Positions 9,937-19,700 of a stretch of 64,000 bases of DNA are shown here, one piece after another. The translations under genes and the position numbers were made by a program. Location of the stretch: positions 1,057,807 to 1,121,806 of the forward strand of contig NZ_BMVE01000002.1 in assembly GCF_014650555.1 (NCBI RefSeq), written 5' to 3'. The notes beneath the pieces are model-generated. The model did no database searches and was not told the origin of the DNA. It saw only the letters and a list, made by a program, of their open reading frames with translations. This DNA is from Streptomyces goshikiensis (GTDB taxonomy: Bacteria; Actinomycetota; Actinomycetes; Streptomycetales; Streptomycetaceae). Position 1 is the first letter of the stretch, and each line of letters opens with the position of its first letter.

Positions 9937-10357
9937 CCAGGATGACTTCGTAAGAGTTGGTGCGGAAGGGAGCTCATATATCGCGCACGGCGGCGATACC
10001 GGTGCGCGGCTGCCACTGGCTTGCCCTGCTTCGTCGAGTCAGTGCCTAAATGATCACCAGGCACAGCACCGGTTCTCAGCTTGAACACGGCACCCAAGGT
10101 GCGCACGCCGCGACGACAGCAGATGGGTGAGTACGCCGCCGTAGGTGACGGCCCGTTGATGAAGCCGTTGAGGTGATTGATGATCTGGACGGACTTACTG
10201 TTGTTCCGCCCGTACCGCTCCGGTGGAGAGCAGGCAGGGCAGACGGCTCGACTGGTGCTTAACTGTAGCGAGGTGAATCTGTGCAGTTGGCAATGCTCGC
10301 AGTCCGGCGCGTGCTCGGCCCGCCCTCTGGCGCCCTGTTGGCCGCGGGGCGGTCGGA
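9937..10357. other. No gene seen
   Basis: About 420 bp of island DNA with only short, unsupported frames. No RNA gene, repeat or convincing promoter was recognised. Confidence 0.5.
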
Positions 10358-10728
10358 TTATCTGAAGACGAGCTGCTCATGCTCCGGCAAATCGAAGACC
10401 ACGAGCTCCTTGCACTTCACGCCAGCCAGCAGCTTGGCCTCGGTCTCGTTCCGGTCGAACACCGTCAGCTGGCCGACCCCGTTTGACGGCACGAGCAGGC
10501 CGGGGCAAGGCCGGGCCATGCCGTACAGGTCCCCATCCACCCTGAACAGGGGGCACCGGGGCCGTAGCGCGGTTCTGGGTAGAGCCCATCCGGGATCCGC
10601 AGCTGCACCTTGTGCCCCTGCCGGGCCGAGGCAGCGACCGCCTCGAATAAATCTCGCACCTGAGTACGGCGTAATTGTGTGAACGACCTAAGAATGGTGC
10701 CACAACTGGCAATCGAGCTCAGATGCAC
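10358..10728 (-). pseudogene. Frameshifted hypothetical gene
   Basis: Two minus-strand frames join into one plausible product. The first runs from the ATG at 10728 through R-D-L-F-E-A-V-A-A-S-A-R-Q-G-H and Y-G-P-G-A-P. The second resumes at V-D-G-D-L-Y-G-M-A-R and ends L-V-F-D-L-P-E-H-E-Q. The shift falls near 10545 at a run of G residues, where a single-base gain or loss, or a sequencing error, is likely. No family recognised. Confidence 0.5.
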
Positions 10729-10803
10729 TGAGAATTTACGAACTGGTGAGCGACCGACAGTCGCCGGAAATGCGAATGGGTCCTATGCTCGTCGGCTATT
10801 CTT

Positions 10804-11343
10804 CTACTCTGCGATATCCGCGTACTGGATTATCTGAACAGCGAGAATGGTGACTGCCAACGCTTCCAGAATGGAGATAATTACCGACAGGGACGACTCT
10901 GCACCGTAAACCCAGAACGTCGCGAGAGATGCTATCGGAACTGCGATGAAGGTAATCAAGTCAACTGCACACTGGATGATCTTCCGTTGCTTCCGGCGAC
11001 TATCCCCTCGATGTGCAGACTCCCACCGGAAAGGGCTCTCTTGCTCGCCGGTGAGCGTCGCCAGGCGAGACCCTAGATCAGTACGGACATAGCGGCCGAT
11101 CGCGCTGATCTTCTGATCGTTCGCCAGATAGGTCCAGCCGAGAACGGAGGTCGCTGCAGGCAGGGCCAGCAACAAGGCGGGCTGGCGTGTCTGCGCCGCG
11201 CCGATCAGCACTGTCACCATCGCCGCCAGTGTGACGTAGAGCAGATTGTCCCGAAATCCTATTCGAGTCTTCTGCTCCTCCTTCACCCTGTCGTACTCGG
11301 CCAGGAGCAGCTTGCCGACAGTGAGGTCATCGCTCGTAGTCAC
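10804..11343 (-). CDS. Small membrane protein with two pairs of helices
   Basis: About 179 residues from a GTG at 11343 with AAGGGA upstream. A cytoplasmic N-terminal helix (E-Y-D-R-V-K-E-E-Q) precedes R-I-G-F-R-D and a first pair of transmembrane helices (about residues 35-75). There follows a conserved-looking W-T-Y-L-A-N-D-Q-K-I-S-A-I-G-R-Y loop, a basic stretch (S-R-R-K-Q-R-K), and a second pair of helices (about 120-175). The layout resembles the small helical-pair membrane effectors (SLATT-like) found near conflict genes, but membership is not certain. It is divergent from the phosphorylase/STAND operon, sharing a 183-bp control region with it. Confidence 0.65.
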   Translation of the reverse strand: MTTSDDLTVGKLLLAEYDRVKEEQKTRIGFRDNLLYVTLAAMVTVLIGAAQTRQPALLLALPAATSVLGWTYLANDQKISAIGRYVRTDLGSRLATLTGEQESPFRWESAHRGDSRRKQRKIIQCAVDLITFIAVPIASLATFWVYGAESSLSVIISILEALAVTILAVQIIQYADIAE

Positions 11344-11526
11344 GTTTGTTCCCTTGGTGTTGAGAGTCAAGATTCTGTCCGGACAGTCTGGCTCAGCCAC
11401 CCGGCAGACGTCATCGCCGCTGCTCGCAAACTGCCGCTTCCTCTGGGTGGAGGCTTGCTGTGGGGCACAATTGTCGGTGGGCGGAGGTAAGCTCGCTGGG
11501 AATCGTGATCCCGGAGGTAAAGTCCT
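11344..11526. promoter_or_regulatory. Divergent promoter region of the STAND system
   Basis: 183 bp between two divergent starts. It contains a perfect 12-bp palindrome, ctgtccggacag, at 11375-11386, close to the membrane-protein start, which could be an operator. A strong GGAGGT ribosome site at 11513-11518 serves the TTG start of the phosphorylase gene. Confidence 0.45.
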
Positions 11527-12462
11527 TTGCTCGAAGGCGAGTTCGGCTTGATCAGCCCAGTCGTTGTGTTGACGGCGATCAGTCTTGAGTACAACGCGGT
11601 ACGCGAGCACCTACTCGACCCGCGTCGCGTGATCCACGAGGGCACGTGGTGCGAGGTTGGTACTGTGACCGGATCGGAACGCCAGGTCGTCATCGCGGAA
11701 GTGGGGCCGGGGAACCTCCGGACGGCCGTGGTCGCAGAGCAGCTTAGGGCAGCCTTCGCACCTCTGGCGATCATCTTCGTTGGGGTGGCGGGCAGCCTGA
11801 AGTCCGATGTCAGGCTCGGTGACGTCGTGGTCGCGGATAAGATCTACGCGTACGACGGGTCCAAGCACGGCCCCGACGAGCAGTTCGCCCGCCCAGCGGC
11901 CTGGAGCCCTTCGCACGCCCTGCTGCAAACTGCGTTGCACAGTTTGCGCGGCTCGGCATGGCGGGAACGGATCCGCCTGATTGCGTACCGACCTGACCGG
12001 CTACCAGAGGTCCACGTAAAGCCGGTCGCAGCTGGCGAGACGGTCCTCAACTCGATGGACTCCCCACTACGTGAGCGGCTCGTCCGAGTCTTCAACGACG
12101 CGGTTGCCGTTGAGATGGAGAGTGCGGGACTCGCAACGGCAGCTGCCCTCGGGAAGGTCGACTCGCTGACGATCCGGGGCATCAGCGACCTCGCCAACGG
12201 GGCCAAGGCGTCGGCTGATGCCGGCGGCAGCCAGCAGATCGCAGCCTCACATGCCGCAGCCGCTGCGATGGCTGTCATCGCCGCGCTGCCGGACGACCTC
12301 GTGGAGGCCGCCCCAGCTGATGGATCCGAGCCCGTCGTCGGCCCGCTCACCCCCGGGCCGACGCTGCGGCAGATCAACAAAGCGGACCGCAAGGGAGTCG
12401 TCAACGCCGTACAGAACGGCAACCAGTCCATCACCAATGGACCGCGGGTAACTCCCAGATGA
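11527..12462 (+). CDS. Nucleoside-phosphorylase-type effector with C-terminal signalling motif
   Basis: 311 residues. Residues 10-255 are a PNP/UDP/MTA-SAH nucleosidase fold: G-V-A-G-S (about 86-90), the ribose-binding A-V-E-M-E-S-A-G (194-201) and the catalytic-type R-G-I-S-D (217-221). Such domains cleave purine nucleosides or related metabolites. A Pro-rich linker leads to a tail whose residues 290-300 read G-V-V-N-A-V-Q-N-G-N-Q, a motif repeated near the N-termini of the next two proteins. The TTG start is supported by GGAGGT seven bases upstream. The stop overlaps the next gene's ATG (ATGA), so the pair is co-translated. I infer an effector activated by its STAND partners; it could deplete a nucleotide or nucleoside. 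The enzymatic substrate is unknown. Confidence 0.8.
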   Translation: MLEGEFGLISPVVVLTAISLEYNAVREHLLDPRRVIHEGTWCEVGTVTGSERQVVIAEVGPGNLRTAVVAEQLRAAFAPLAIIFVGVAGSLKSDVRLGDVVVADKIYAYDGSKHGPDEQFARPAAWSPSHALLQTALHSLRGSAWRERIRLIAYRPDRLPEVHVKPVAAGETVLNSMDSPLRERLVRVFNDAVAVEMESAGLATAAALGKVDSLTIRGISDLANGAKASADAGGSQQIAASHAAAAAMAVIAALPDDLVEAAPADGSEPVVGPLTPGPTLRQINKADRKGVVNAVQNGNQSITNGPRVTPR

Positions 12463-15400
12463 GTAACGACGGGAGGCCGGAGGGCGAGACACGGTCCGGG
12501 CCGGCTTCCCCTTCCGTTGTCCAGCTGACCACACAGGCCAACCGCGCGGAGGCAGGCGGCACCGTCAACGCGGTGCAGAACGGTGACCAGTTCAACCAGT
12601 ACTTCGTCGGGCCGAAAGGAAAACTGCTCTTCACCCAGTGGGAGAGGAGCCTTCGGCGAGTCCCGGGAACACTGCGCATCGGACCGGACCAGGAGCTGGC
12701 CGTCGACCGCCCGGGAGCACTCACCGGCCTCGTCGAAGCACTCGTCAGCGACCGTCCGGAAGAAGTCATCATCGTCCGCGGGGCCCCTGGAGTCGGCAAG
12801 TCTGCTCTAGTGCTCCGAGCGGTCGATGAACTGCGTGACCGCTCCGTACAGGTATTGGCGGCCTCTCTTCCGGCGTTGGCCCCGTACGCCGGCGGGTTGG
12901 CGGAACTCGTCGCGGCGGCACTGGACCGGGACGGCAGCGCACCGGGGAAGCCGACCCGTTCGGGGGTCCTTGTCCTTGACGGATCCGAGGCCGCCCAGGA
13001 AGGCTTCGACGACTTGACCACTGAGGCCGTCGATGCAGCGCTCAGTATGGGCTTGCTTCCGGTGCTGGTCAGCCGTGATGACGCTGCGGAGATGCTGCGT
13101 GATCTGGTGGCGCGTGCAGGCCACCGAGGAGTAGCGGAGACCAGTGTTCCGCCCCTGGACGATCGGGAGATCGACGACGTTCTCCGTGCGGCACCACACC
13201 TCGCCCAGATGGCTGACGACAACCGGTCCCGCTGGCTGCTCCGCAGGCTCAAGATCATCGATCTGCTGTTGCGCTCCACCGGGCGTGGCGGCGTGCTACC
13301 GGCTCGTTTGAGGAGCGAGGCCGATGTCTACCGGCACGTCTGGTTCGCGTTCGTCCTCAACAACGGCGCACAGCTCTCCGCTGGTCTGGAGGCTGGGGCC
13401 CGTGGCCGAACCCTGGCCACGCTGGCCGAGGCCCGGCTCACGGGGAGGCGGCCACCCGAGGTACCAGGCCCAGCTCTGGCTTCTTTGCGGTCCGACGGCA
13501 TCCTGGCGCCGCTCGACGAGGTATCGACGGTCTCAGGCGAGGAGCACGCCTTCTCTCACGACCTGCTGCGGGACTTCGCTACGACCCGGCGCCTACTGCT
13601 GGACGACGGCTTCCTGCTCCTGCAGGGCACCGGCCCGCGATGGGCTGTCCATGCCGCCCGGATCTACTGCCAGGAGAGGCTCTGGCCCGATCTGGATGCG
13701 CCTGGCGGATTCCTCACCCGTTGGAACCGGACGCGTCAGGAGTTCGTACGTCTCGCAGAGAGGCACGGGGCGCGCTGGGAGGACGTCCTCTGGGAAGCGG
13801 TCCTGTCCGCCGACTGGTGTTCCGACGCCCTCTCCGCCTTGACCGAGGAGTTCCTCCGGGAGCCCAGTCTGCTGAACAGCCTGCTGCGTTGTACCCTGCA
13901 GCGCTTCGGCGATGGTGGGTCCTGCGATCCGCTGGTCGCAGGACCCGTGGTCGAATGGATCATTCGGCACACGAGCGTCCTCTCCCGCCCTCGCGCCGAT
14001 TCGGGCGATGAGGTCGTGCTGGCATGGCTGCGCGGCCTGTTCCTGCAGGAGGCACTCGGGCCCGACATCGCGAAGCATCGGACGGTGCGGGCTCTGCTGC
14101 GCGATGCCATGCTCCGGGACGTACCGGAGTTTCCCTCGGACGCCTACATCGAGGCACTCACGCTGCTCGGCGCCGAGCGCGCCGGTACCGGGGCTTCGCT
14201 GCTGAGAAAGCTCGCACACTCGCGCCCCGCCAGCCTCATGCCAGCCGTAGAGCGTACTGAGGCCGCCGGCTGCCTGGCCATGACCGACCCCGATCTGCTT
14301 GTCGAACTGGCCTCGGCCTACTATCTTCCGCACTCTGATCGACCGGGCCGATTCATCGGACGCACCCGGAGGCCGCGGATAGGGGAGCACGAGTTCCTCG
14401 GCAGCCCCGCCCACTGGGCACGCGGCCCGTTCTTCTGGTTGCTCCAGGCCGCCCCTGAGCACGGACTACGTCTGATCGAGGCCGTGGTCACAGGCACCCT
14501 GGAGGAGCTGAGAACGACGGCGGACGAGCCTGGTGTGACCGCCGATTTCCTGGTCACCGGCCCGCGTTGCTACGCGGGTACCTCCAGGTCCTGGTACTGG
14601 TACCGGGGAGCACTCGACGGTCACCAGCCGTGTATGAGTGCGCTGATGGCGTTGGAACGCTGGCTGGAACGGGAAATCGCTCGCGGCGCCTACACCGTTC
14701 CCTCCGCCGCCCGGCTGGTCCTGGCCCGGGTTGGAACGTTGGCTGGCCTCGGTCTTGCGTATGGTCTCCTGCTGCGGCATCTGGACACGATCACCGACGA
14801 GTTGGATGAGTTCCTTGCTGTCCCCCTAATCTGGGAGCTTGAGATCGGCCGTATCGTTGCCGGGAGTATGTTCCGGGGCGGCAATGACCTTCCTGGTGGC
14901 AGGTGGTTGAAGCATTCACCGGTCGAGATCGCGATGACTCTGGTCGCCGATGCCGTACACGCGGACAACAGGCAGGCCGTAGCGCGGCTGAAAGCAGTGG
15001 CCGATCGGCTCCGCTCGGCCGCGCCGGACGGCGCGGCCGGGTCGACCGTCAAGTCCTGGGCCGACCACCTCGACCTGGAGCGCTTCAGACTGGTGCGGCA
15101 CGGTGACCAGGTGGCGATCGAGGCGCTTGCGTCGGAGGCCGACGCCTCGGTGCTGGAACGCCACCGTGCGGAGGCCGACCTCACCTCGCTGAAGTATGGG
15201 TTGATCAATCGCTACGCGCTCCACCGGTCGCTGCCGTACCGCGTGAGCGCGCCGGTCCTCCGCGATCCCGACAGGCTCGCCGCCGACCTTCGGACAGCAC
15301 GTGAGCTCCACGGAGGGCCGACCGACGAATCGGGATGGGCGTCCGACGGATGGTGTGCGGTAGCGGCTGCGGCCGTACATGCCGCAGCGATCGGCAGGGC

Positions 15401-16691
15401 GCTGGTCGCAGAGGATCTGCAGTGGTCGGCCAACGTGCTGACTGCAGCCGTTTACGAGCCCGTCGATACGCTCTATGGTCCGAACGCCACTCAGCCCTGG
15501 GCCGGCAACCGGCTGGCCGCCCTTGCCCTACCGAGTCTGCTCGCACCCCCGGCCGACGCTTGCGAGCCGCCTCCCATCGACACCGAACGTGTGGCCGGCG
15601 CCGTGGTGCACAGCACTGCCCACCCGATGCACGAGGTACGCGAGTACGCCGTCGAAGGGTTGCGCCCGCTCTGGTCCACCAGGTGTTCAGCCGATCACCT
15701 CCGCTGCCATCACGGCCTCGCCTGGCGCGCGGTGGAGTCCTGCGTCCGCCAGTCGCTGGAGCCCAGGGCAAGTCCGTCCCCGCCCACGACGGGCGACACG
15801 TCCTCGGCCTCTCTCGCCGCCGCTCTGGTATTTCGCAAGGGGAAAGACATGCACCCGGTGGTGCTGCGGCCCGCGGTCTCGGCAGTTCTGGAGGCCGCTC
15901 GGACCCCGCACTGCTGCCGGGCCCTGGCACACGAGTTGCGTGGACCCCTGTTGGATGCTTACGTTCGCGCAGCGCAGGTGCGGGGTGTGGAGTGGCACCC
16001 CGAACAGGGAGCGGGTCTGGGAGCCTCCCTCCTGCGCGCCGCCGACGCCGAGCCGGCCGTACTGATCCGGTTCGCCGATCGGCTGGTCGTTTCACCCCCG
16101 GCGTTCAGCCATCTGTTGCAGGCCCTAAAGACTGCCGCCACGTACGAGAGCGACCTCGTGCGGCCCCTCGCCGCCAGCTGGCCGTACCTCATGGAGCTGG
16201 TACTCACCCAGCCCCTGCCAGTTGCCGTGGACCAGGACGACGAAGACGCTCACAGGTTCGCACGACACGACTACAGGACGATGCGATGGGAGATCATCCC
16301 AAACCCTGTGGTGTCCATGATGGACCGCGACCTTGATGGCACTTTGCGGGAGGCCCGACGCCGGTGGATCCCCCTCGCTCTTGTGGCGGACCTGATCGAG
16401 GACTGGACGGCTCAGGTCGACAAGGACTGGTCAGCCCTCGACAACCTCATCGGCTTCCTCAAAACACAGCCCATCCATGAACAGGTCGATCCCGGTCTGC
16501 GCTGGGTCCGGCAACTGTCCATCGACCGCTTCGGAGCAGTCGCCTCCTCTGGTTTCCTCCTTGTCGATTGGCTGAAAGACCTGCATCACGAGGTGACAGC
16601 TGCGGCCCGGAGTCACTTCCAAGCCGTGGTGGACGGGCTCGCCCTGGCTCGGCACCCAGGTGCCACCGCACTGCAACGGCTGGACGAGTGA
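12459..16691 (+). CDS. Giant STAND-type NTPase with N-terminal signalling motif (first of two)
   Basis: 1410 residues. A disordered Ser/Thr/Gly N-terminus carries G-G-T-V-N-A-V-Q-N-G-D-Q at 33-44, matching the tail of the preceding phosphorylase. An AAA/STAND-type NTPase follows: Walker A G-A-P-G-V-G-K-S at 108-115, a strand ending V-L-D near 174 as Walker B, and a winged-helix-like region near 265-300. The remaining ~1050 residues are helical without a recognised enzyme motif, probably a sensor or scaffold of repeat type, like the superstructure-forming domains of NLR proteins. It overlaps the upstream gene by 4 nt. By analogy with NLRs, ligand binding would drive oligomerisation and bring motifs together. 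The trigger is unknown. Confidence 0.8.
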   Translation: MSNDGRPEGETRSGPASPSVVQLTTQANRAEAGGTVNAVQNGDQFNQYFVGPKGKLLFTQWERSLRRVPGTLRIGPDQELAVDRPGALTGLVEALVSDRPEEVIIVRGAPGVGKSALVLRAVDELRDRSVQVLAASLPALAPYAGGLAELVAAALDRDGSAPGKPTRSGVLVLDGSEAAQEGFDDLTTEAVDAALSMGLLPVLVSRDDAAEMLRDLVARAGHRGVAETSVPPLDDREIDDVLRAAPHLAQMADDNRSRWLLRRLKIIDLLLRSTGRGGVLPARLRSEADVYRHVWFAFVLNNGAQLSAGLEAGARGRTLATLAEARLTGRRPPEVPGPALASLRSDGILAPLDEVSTVSGEEHAFSHDLLRDFATTRRLLLDDGFLLLQGTGPRWAVHAARIYCQERLWPDLDAPGGFLTRWNRTRQEFVRLAERHGARWEDVLWEAVLSADWCSDALSALTEEFLREPSLLNSLLRCTLQRFGDGGSCDPLVAGPVVEWIIRHTSVLSRPRADSGDEVVLAWLRGLFLQEALGPDIAKHRTVRALLRDAMLRDVPEFPSDAYIEALTLLGAERAGTGASLLRKLAHSRPASLMPAVERTEAAGCLAMTDPDLLVELASAYYLPHSDRPGRFIGRTRRPRIGEHEFLGSPAHWARGPFFWLLQAAPEHGLRLIEAVVTGTLEELRTTADEPGVTADFLVTGPRCYAGTSRSWYWYRGALDGHQPCMSALMALERWLEREIARGAYTVPSAARLVLARVGTLAGLGLAYGLLLRHLDTITDELDEFLAVPLIWELEIGRIVAGSMFRGGNDLPGGRWLKHSPVEIAMTLVADAVHADNRQAVARLKAVADRLRSAAPDGAAGSTVKSWADHLDLERFRLVRHGDQVAIEALASEADASVLERHRAEADLTSLKYGLINRYALHRSLPYRVSAPVLRDPDRLAADLRTARELHGGPTDESGWASDGWCAVAAAAVHAAAIGRALVAEDLQWSANVLTAAVYEPVDTLYGPNATQPWAGNRLAALALPSLLAPPADACEPPPIDTERVAGAVVHSTAHPMHEVREYAVEGLRPLWSTRCSADHLRCHHGLAWRAVESCVRQSLEPRASPSPPTTGDTSSASLAAALVFRKGKDMHPVVLRPAVSAVLEAARTPHCCRALAHELRGPLLDAYVRAAQVRGVEWHPEQGAGLGASLLRAADAEPAVLIRFADRLVVSPPAFSHLLQALKTAATYESDLVRPLAASWPYLMELVLTQPLPVAVDQDDEDAHRFARHDYRTMRWEIIPNPVVSMMDRDLDGTLREARRRWIPLALVADLIEDWTAQVDKDWSALDNLIGFLKTQPIHEQVDPGLRWVRQLSIDRFGAVASSGFLLVDWLKDLHHEVTAAARSHFQAVVDGLALARHPGATALQRLDE

Positions 16692-16780
16692 AGCTGCACG
16701 AGCGCGGCTACCAGCTCGGGCCCGTCGGCTCAGTCGTGTGCCGCACGAGACTATGCGGGCTGTGAGGGGAGAGAAGAAGG

Positions 16781-19700
16781 ATGGACGACAACAGCACGAC
16801 GAGCGTGGAATCCGGTTCGTCCGGAGATGACGACCGTGCTCCTGTCCAACGGAACACGGCCGCCGACGGCGGCACCGTCTACGCCGTTCAGAACGGCAAC
16901 CAGGCCATTTACCACGTCCTCCCGGACACCTCCTCGTCCAATCCGTGGCTCACCGCGCAGGAGGCGTTCGACGATCCGCACGCCGCCGCCTACTTCTCCC
17001 ACCGCTGGGACCTGGTCGGCCGTACGGAGCTCGTCGAGGAACTGGTCTCCCTTACCGCGGACACCGATGGGGCCACCGGGCGTGTGGGCATCCTGCTGGG
17101 GGCAGCCGGCGCGGGGAAAAGCCGTGTCCTGCACGCTCTGGCTGCGGACTTCGCCCTACGCACCGGGGGCGTCGTACGGGTTCTGCCCGCCTATGAAGCC
17201 GTGGGCCATCAGGTGTCGGCGCGATTGCCCGACGACGCCAGCCTCCTCGTCATCATCGAAGATGCTCACCAGCGTCCAGACGACCTATCGGATGTCATCC
17301 GCGACCTCTGCCGTCAACGGCCCCGAGCCAGGATCATCATTTCCACTAGGCCCTCCGGTATGGCTGCTATCAGAACAGCGTTCAGGCAGCTCCGGATGGA
17401 CGACACCCTGGTTCCGACCTGGGAACTCGACGAGCTCTCGTCCCGGCAGGCCACCAGCCTCGCGGCACAGGCGCTCAGCGGTGAGACTCGGCACCTGGCC
17501 CGCTGGCTCGCCATGGCCGTGGGCGACTCGCCTTTCCTCCTGGTCTTCAGCGCCGTACAGATCGCGCGAGGGCAGCTCAATCCGGAGCGATTGCAGCGAG
17601 ATGGCGAACTGCGGCGGCAGGTGACGGAGGCTTTCATCACAGAAGCTCTGGGAAGCTCGGTCACCCACGATGAGGACCGGTGCCTGCTGTACCTCGTGGC
17701 TGCTCTGCAACCCGTACGCCTCGACTCACCACACTTTCCAAGCGCCATGGCGCAGCTGCTTGGCCTTTCGACAGCCCTGGTGCGGACCAGGCTGGCCCGC
17801 TTGGTGGACATCGGGCTCCTGGCACGTCGGGGTGCCTCGTACCGGATCTTGCCCGACCTTCTTGGCGATGTTCTTCTGGCCGAGGCCGCTTTTGATCCTC
17901 GGAGCGGGCGGTCCAACGGGTTTCTCGAAGACGTTCTTGCCAACACTGACGGCGAGCCGCTGATCAATCTGCTGGTCAACACCGGGCGGGTGGACTGGCA
18001 ATGGAAGGATCTCCGGCCCAATGAACCGTCGCCTGTCGAACCTCTCTGGCGCATCCTCAAGCAGGAGTACGCGGCCGGGAGTACCGAGGTACGCCGGCAG
18101 CTGCTGACCGTCGTGCGCAAGGTAGCCCCGTTCCAGCCAAGGCGTGCCCTCGATCTCCTCCGCACAACGGTCGAGGCAGGCCGCTTGACCCTGGTGGGGC
18201 TATTGGACGCTGTCCCTCCGGTACTAGCGGCCACCGCGCACGACCCGAACCACCTCGGGGAGGCGCTCGACCTGCTGTGGGAGGTCGGACAGCAAGACGG
18301 GCGGCCGATCCACTCGGCCCCGTACTCAGCGCTACGCCTCCTCAGCGACCTCGCCTCGTACACCCCCGACAAGCCGCTGTTTTATCAGGAGGCCGTCGTC
18401 GATGCCGTCGGCCGGTGGGTGCAAGCAGGGCCGGTCGATGCCTCCTCCCGTATGCCCTTCGCCCTGCTGGATCAAATCTTCGAAACGGTCGCAGAGCATC
18501 ATGAGACCGAGGGGTGGACGGTCGTCATCTCACGCCTGCCTCTGGCGGCCGACCGTGTGGCCTCCGTACGCGCTCGTGCCTACCAGGTGCTCCTCGACGC
18601 CTATAGCTCTTCGGATCCGGTGCGGGCTGGGGTCGCGGCGCGGAGCCTCGGGGAAGCCTTCAGGGACCAGCGCGGGTCCTTCGAGGACTTGGTGGTACAG
18701 GCTCTGGAAGAGTTGGCCGCACGGACCCAGGAGGTCGGGCCAGGCCCGCTGGTGTCGCTGGCCGTACACCGATCGGTCCTGTGGCACATGGTGTACGGCG
18801 CCGCATCGACCTCGGAGGCAGCGCGTCGCGTCTCTGACTCCCTACCGGACTCATTGCCGCACCGGATCGCCGTGTTGATGCACAGTGACTGCCACGAGTG
18901 GCAACTGGTCGATGATGACTACGACTTCGTCGCTTCGGAACGCGCCTGGCAGGTCCGTATCGCTGAGGCTGCTGAGGAAGCCACTGCCCAATGGGATGAC
19001 GGAACCGTCGGGAACGTACTGTGCGACCTCCTGGAGACGGGCATACAGGTGTTCGCCGAGTATCCGTCAGGCTGTCCGCACCTGATCGGCCGCTTTGCAG
19101 CAGGACGCCCTGGGCTCTCCATGGCAGTCATCCGTGGAGCACTGGAGCGTGGTGATAAAACCGTCGACATCGTCCTGGCACCGGCGCTTAAGGCCCTCTG
19201 GGACAGCTCTCCATTCATAGCCGAGCAACTCTTGACAGAATTGGAAGCCACAGACCGCCCCGCAGTACTCCGATCCGTCCTCCAGGCGAGCGTGGCACGG
19301 GTCGCAGCGGGCGATCCACTAAGCGCGTCGGAGAGCACGGCGGTTGGCCGACTGGCCGGACACCGTGACGCCTCGGTTCGCGTCGCAGTCCTCCGTCTTG
19401 CGGTTCGGATGGTCCGAAATCCCTCGATGAAATCAGATGGGATCGCGCTGCTCTGTTCTATCCAATTTTCTGCGTTGCACTCCGGAACGAAGGAGTTTGC
19501 GTGGGCATTCGTGGGCCCCGACGCCATCTCATGGTCCGACATGACTCCGGACCAACGAGCGGGCTGTGTCCTCGAGCTGATCAGAGCACAGACACTAGAC
19601 GACCACCGGATCCAGTCAGCCATCGCAGCCCTATCCGAGGAATACGAGAACGAAGCGCTTGACATTCTTATGGAGCGCCTGGAATCGTGGGAATCTGATC

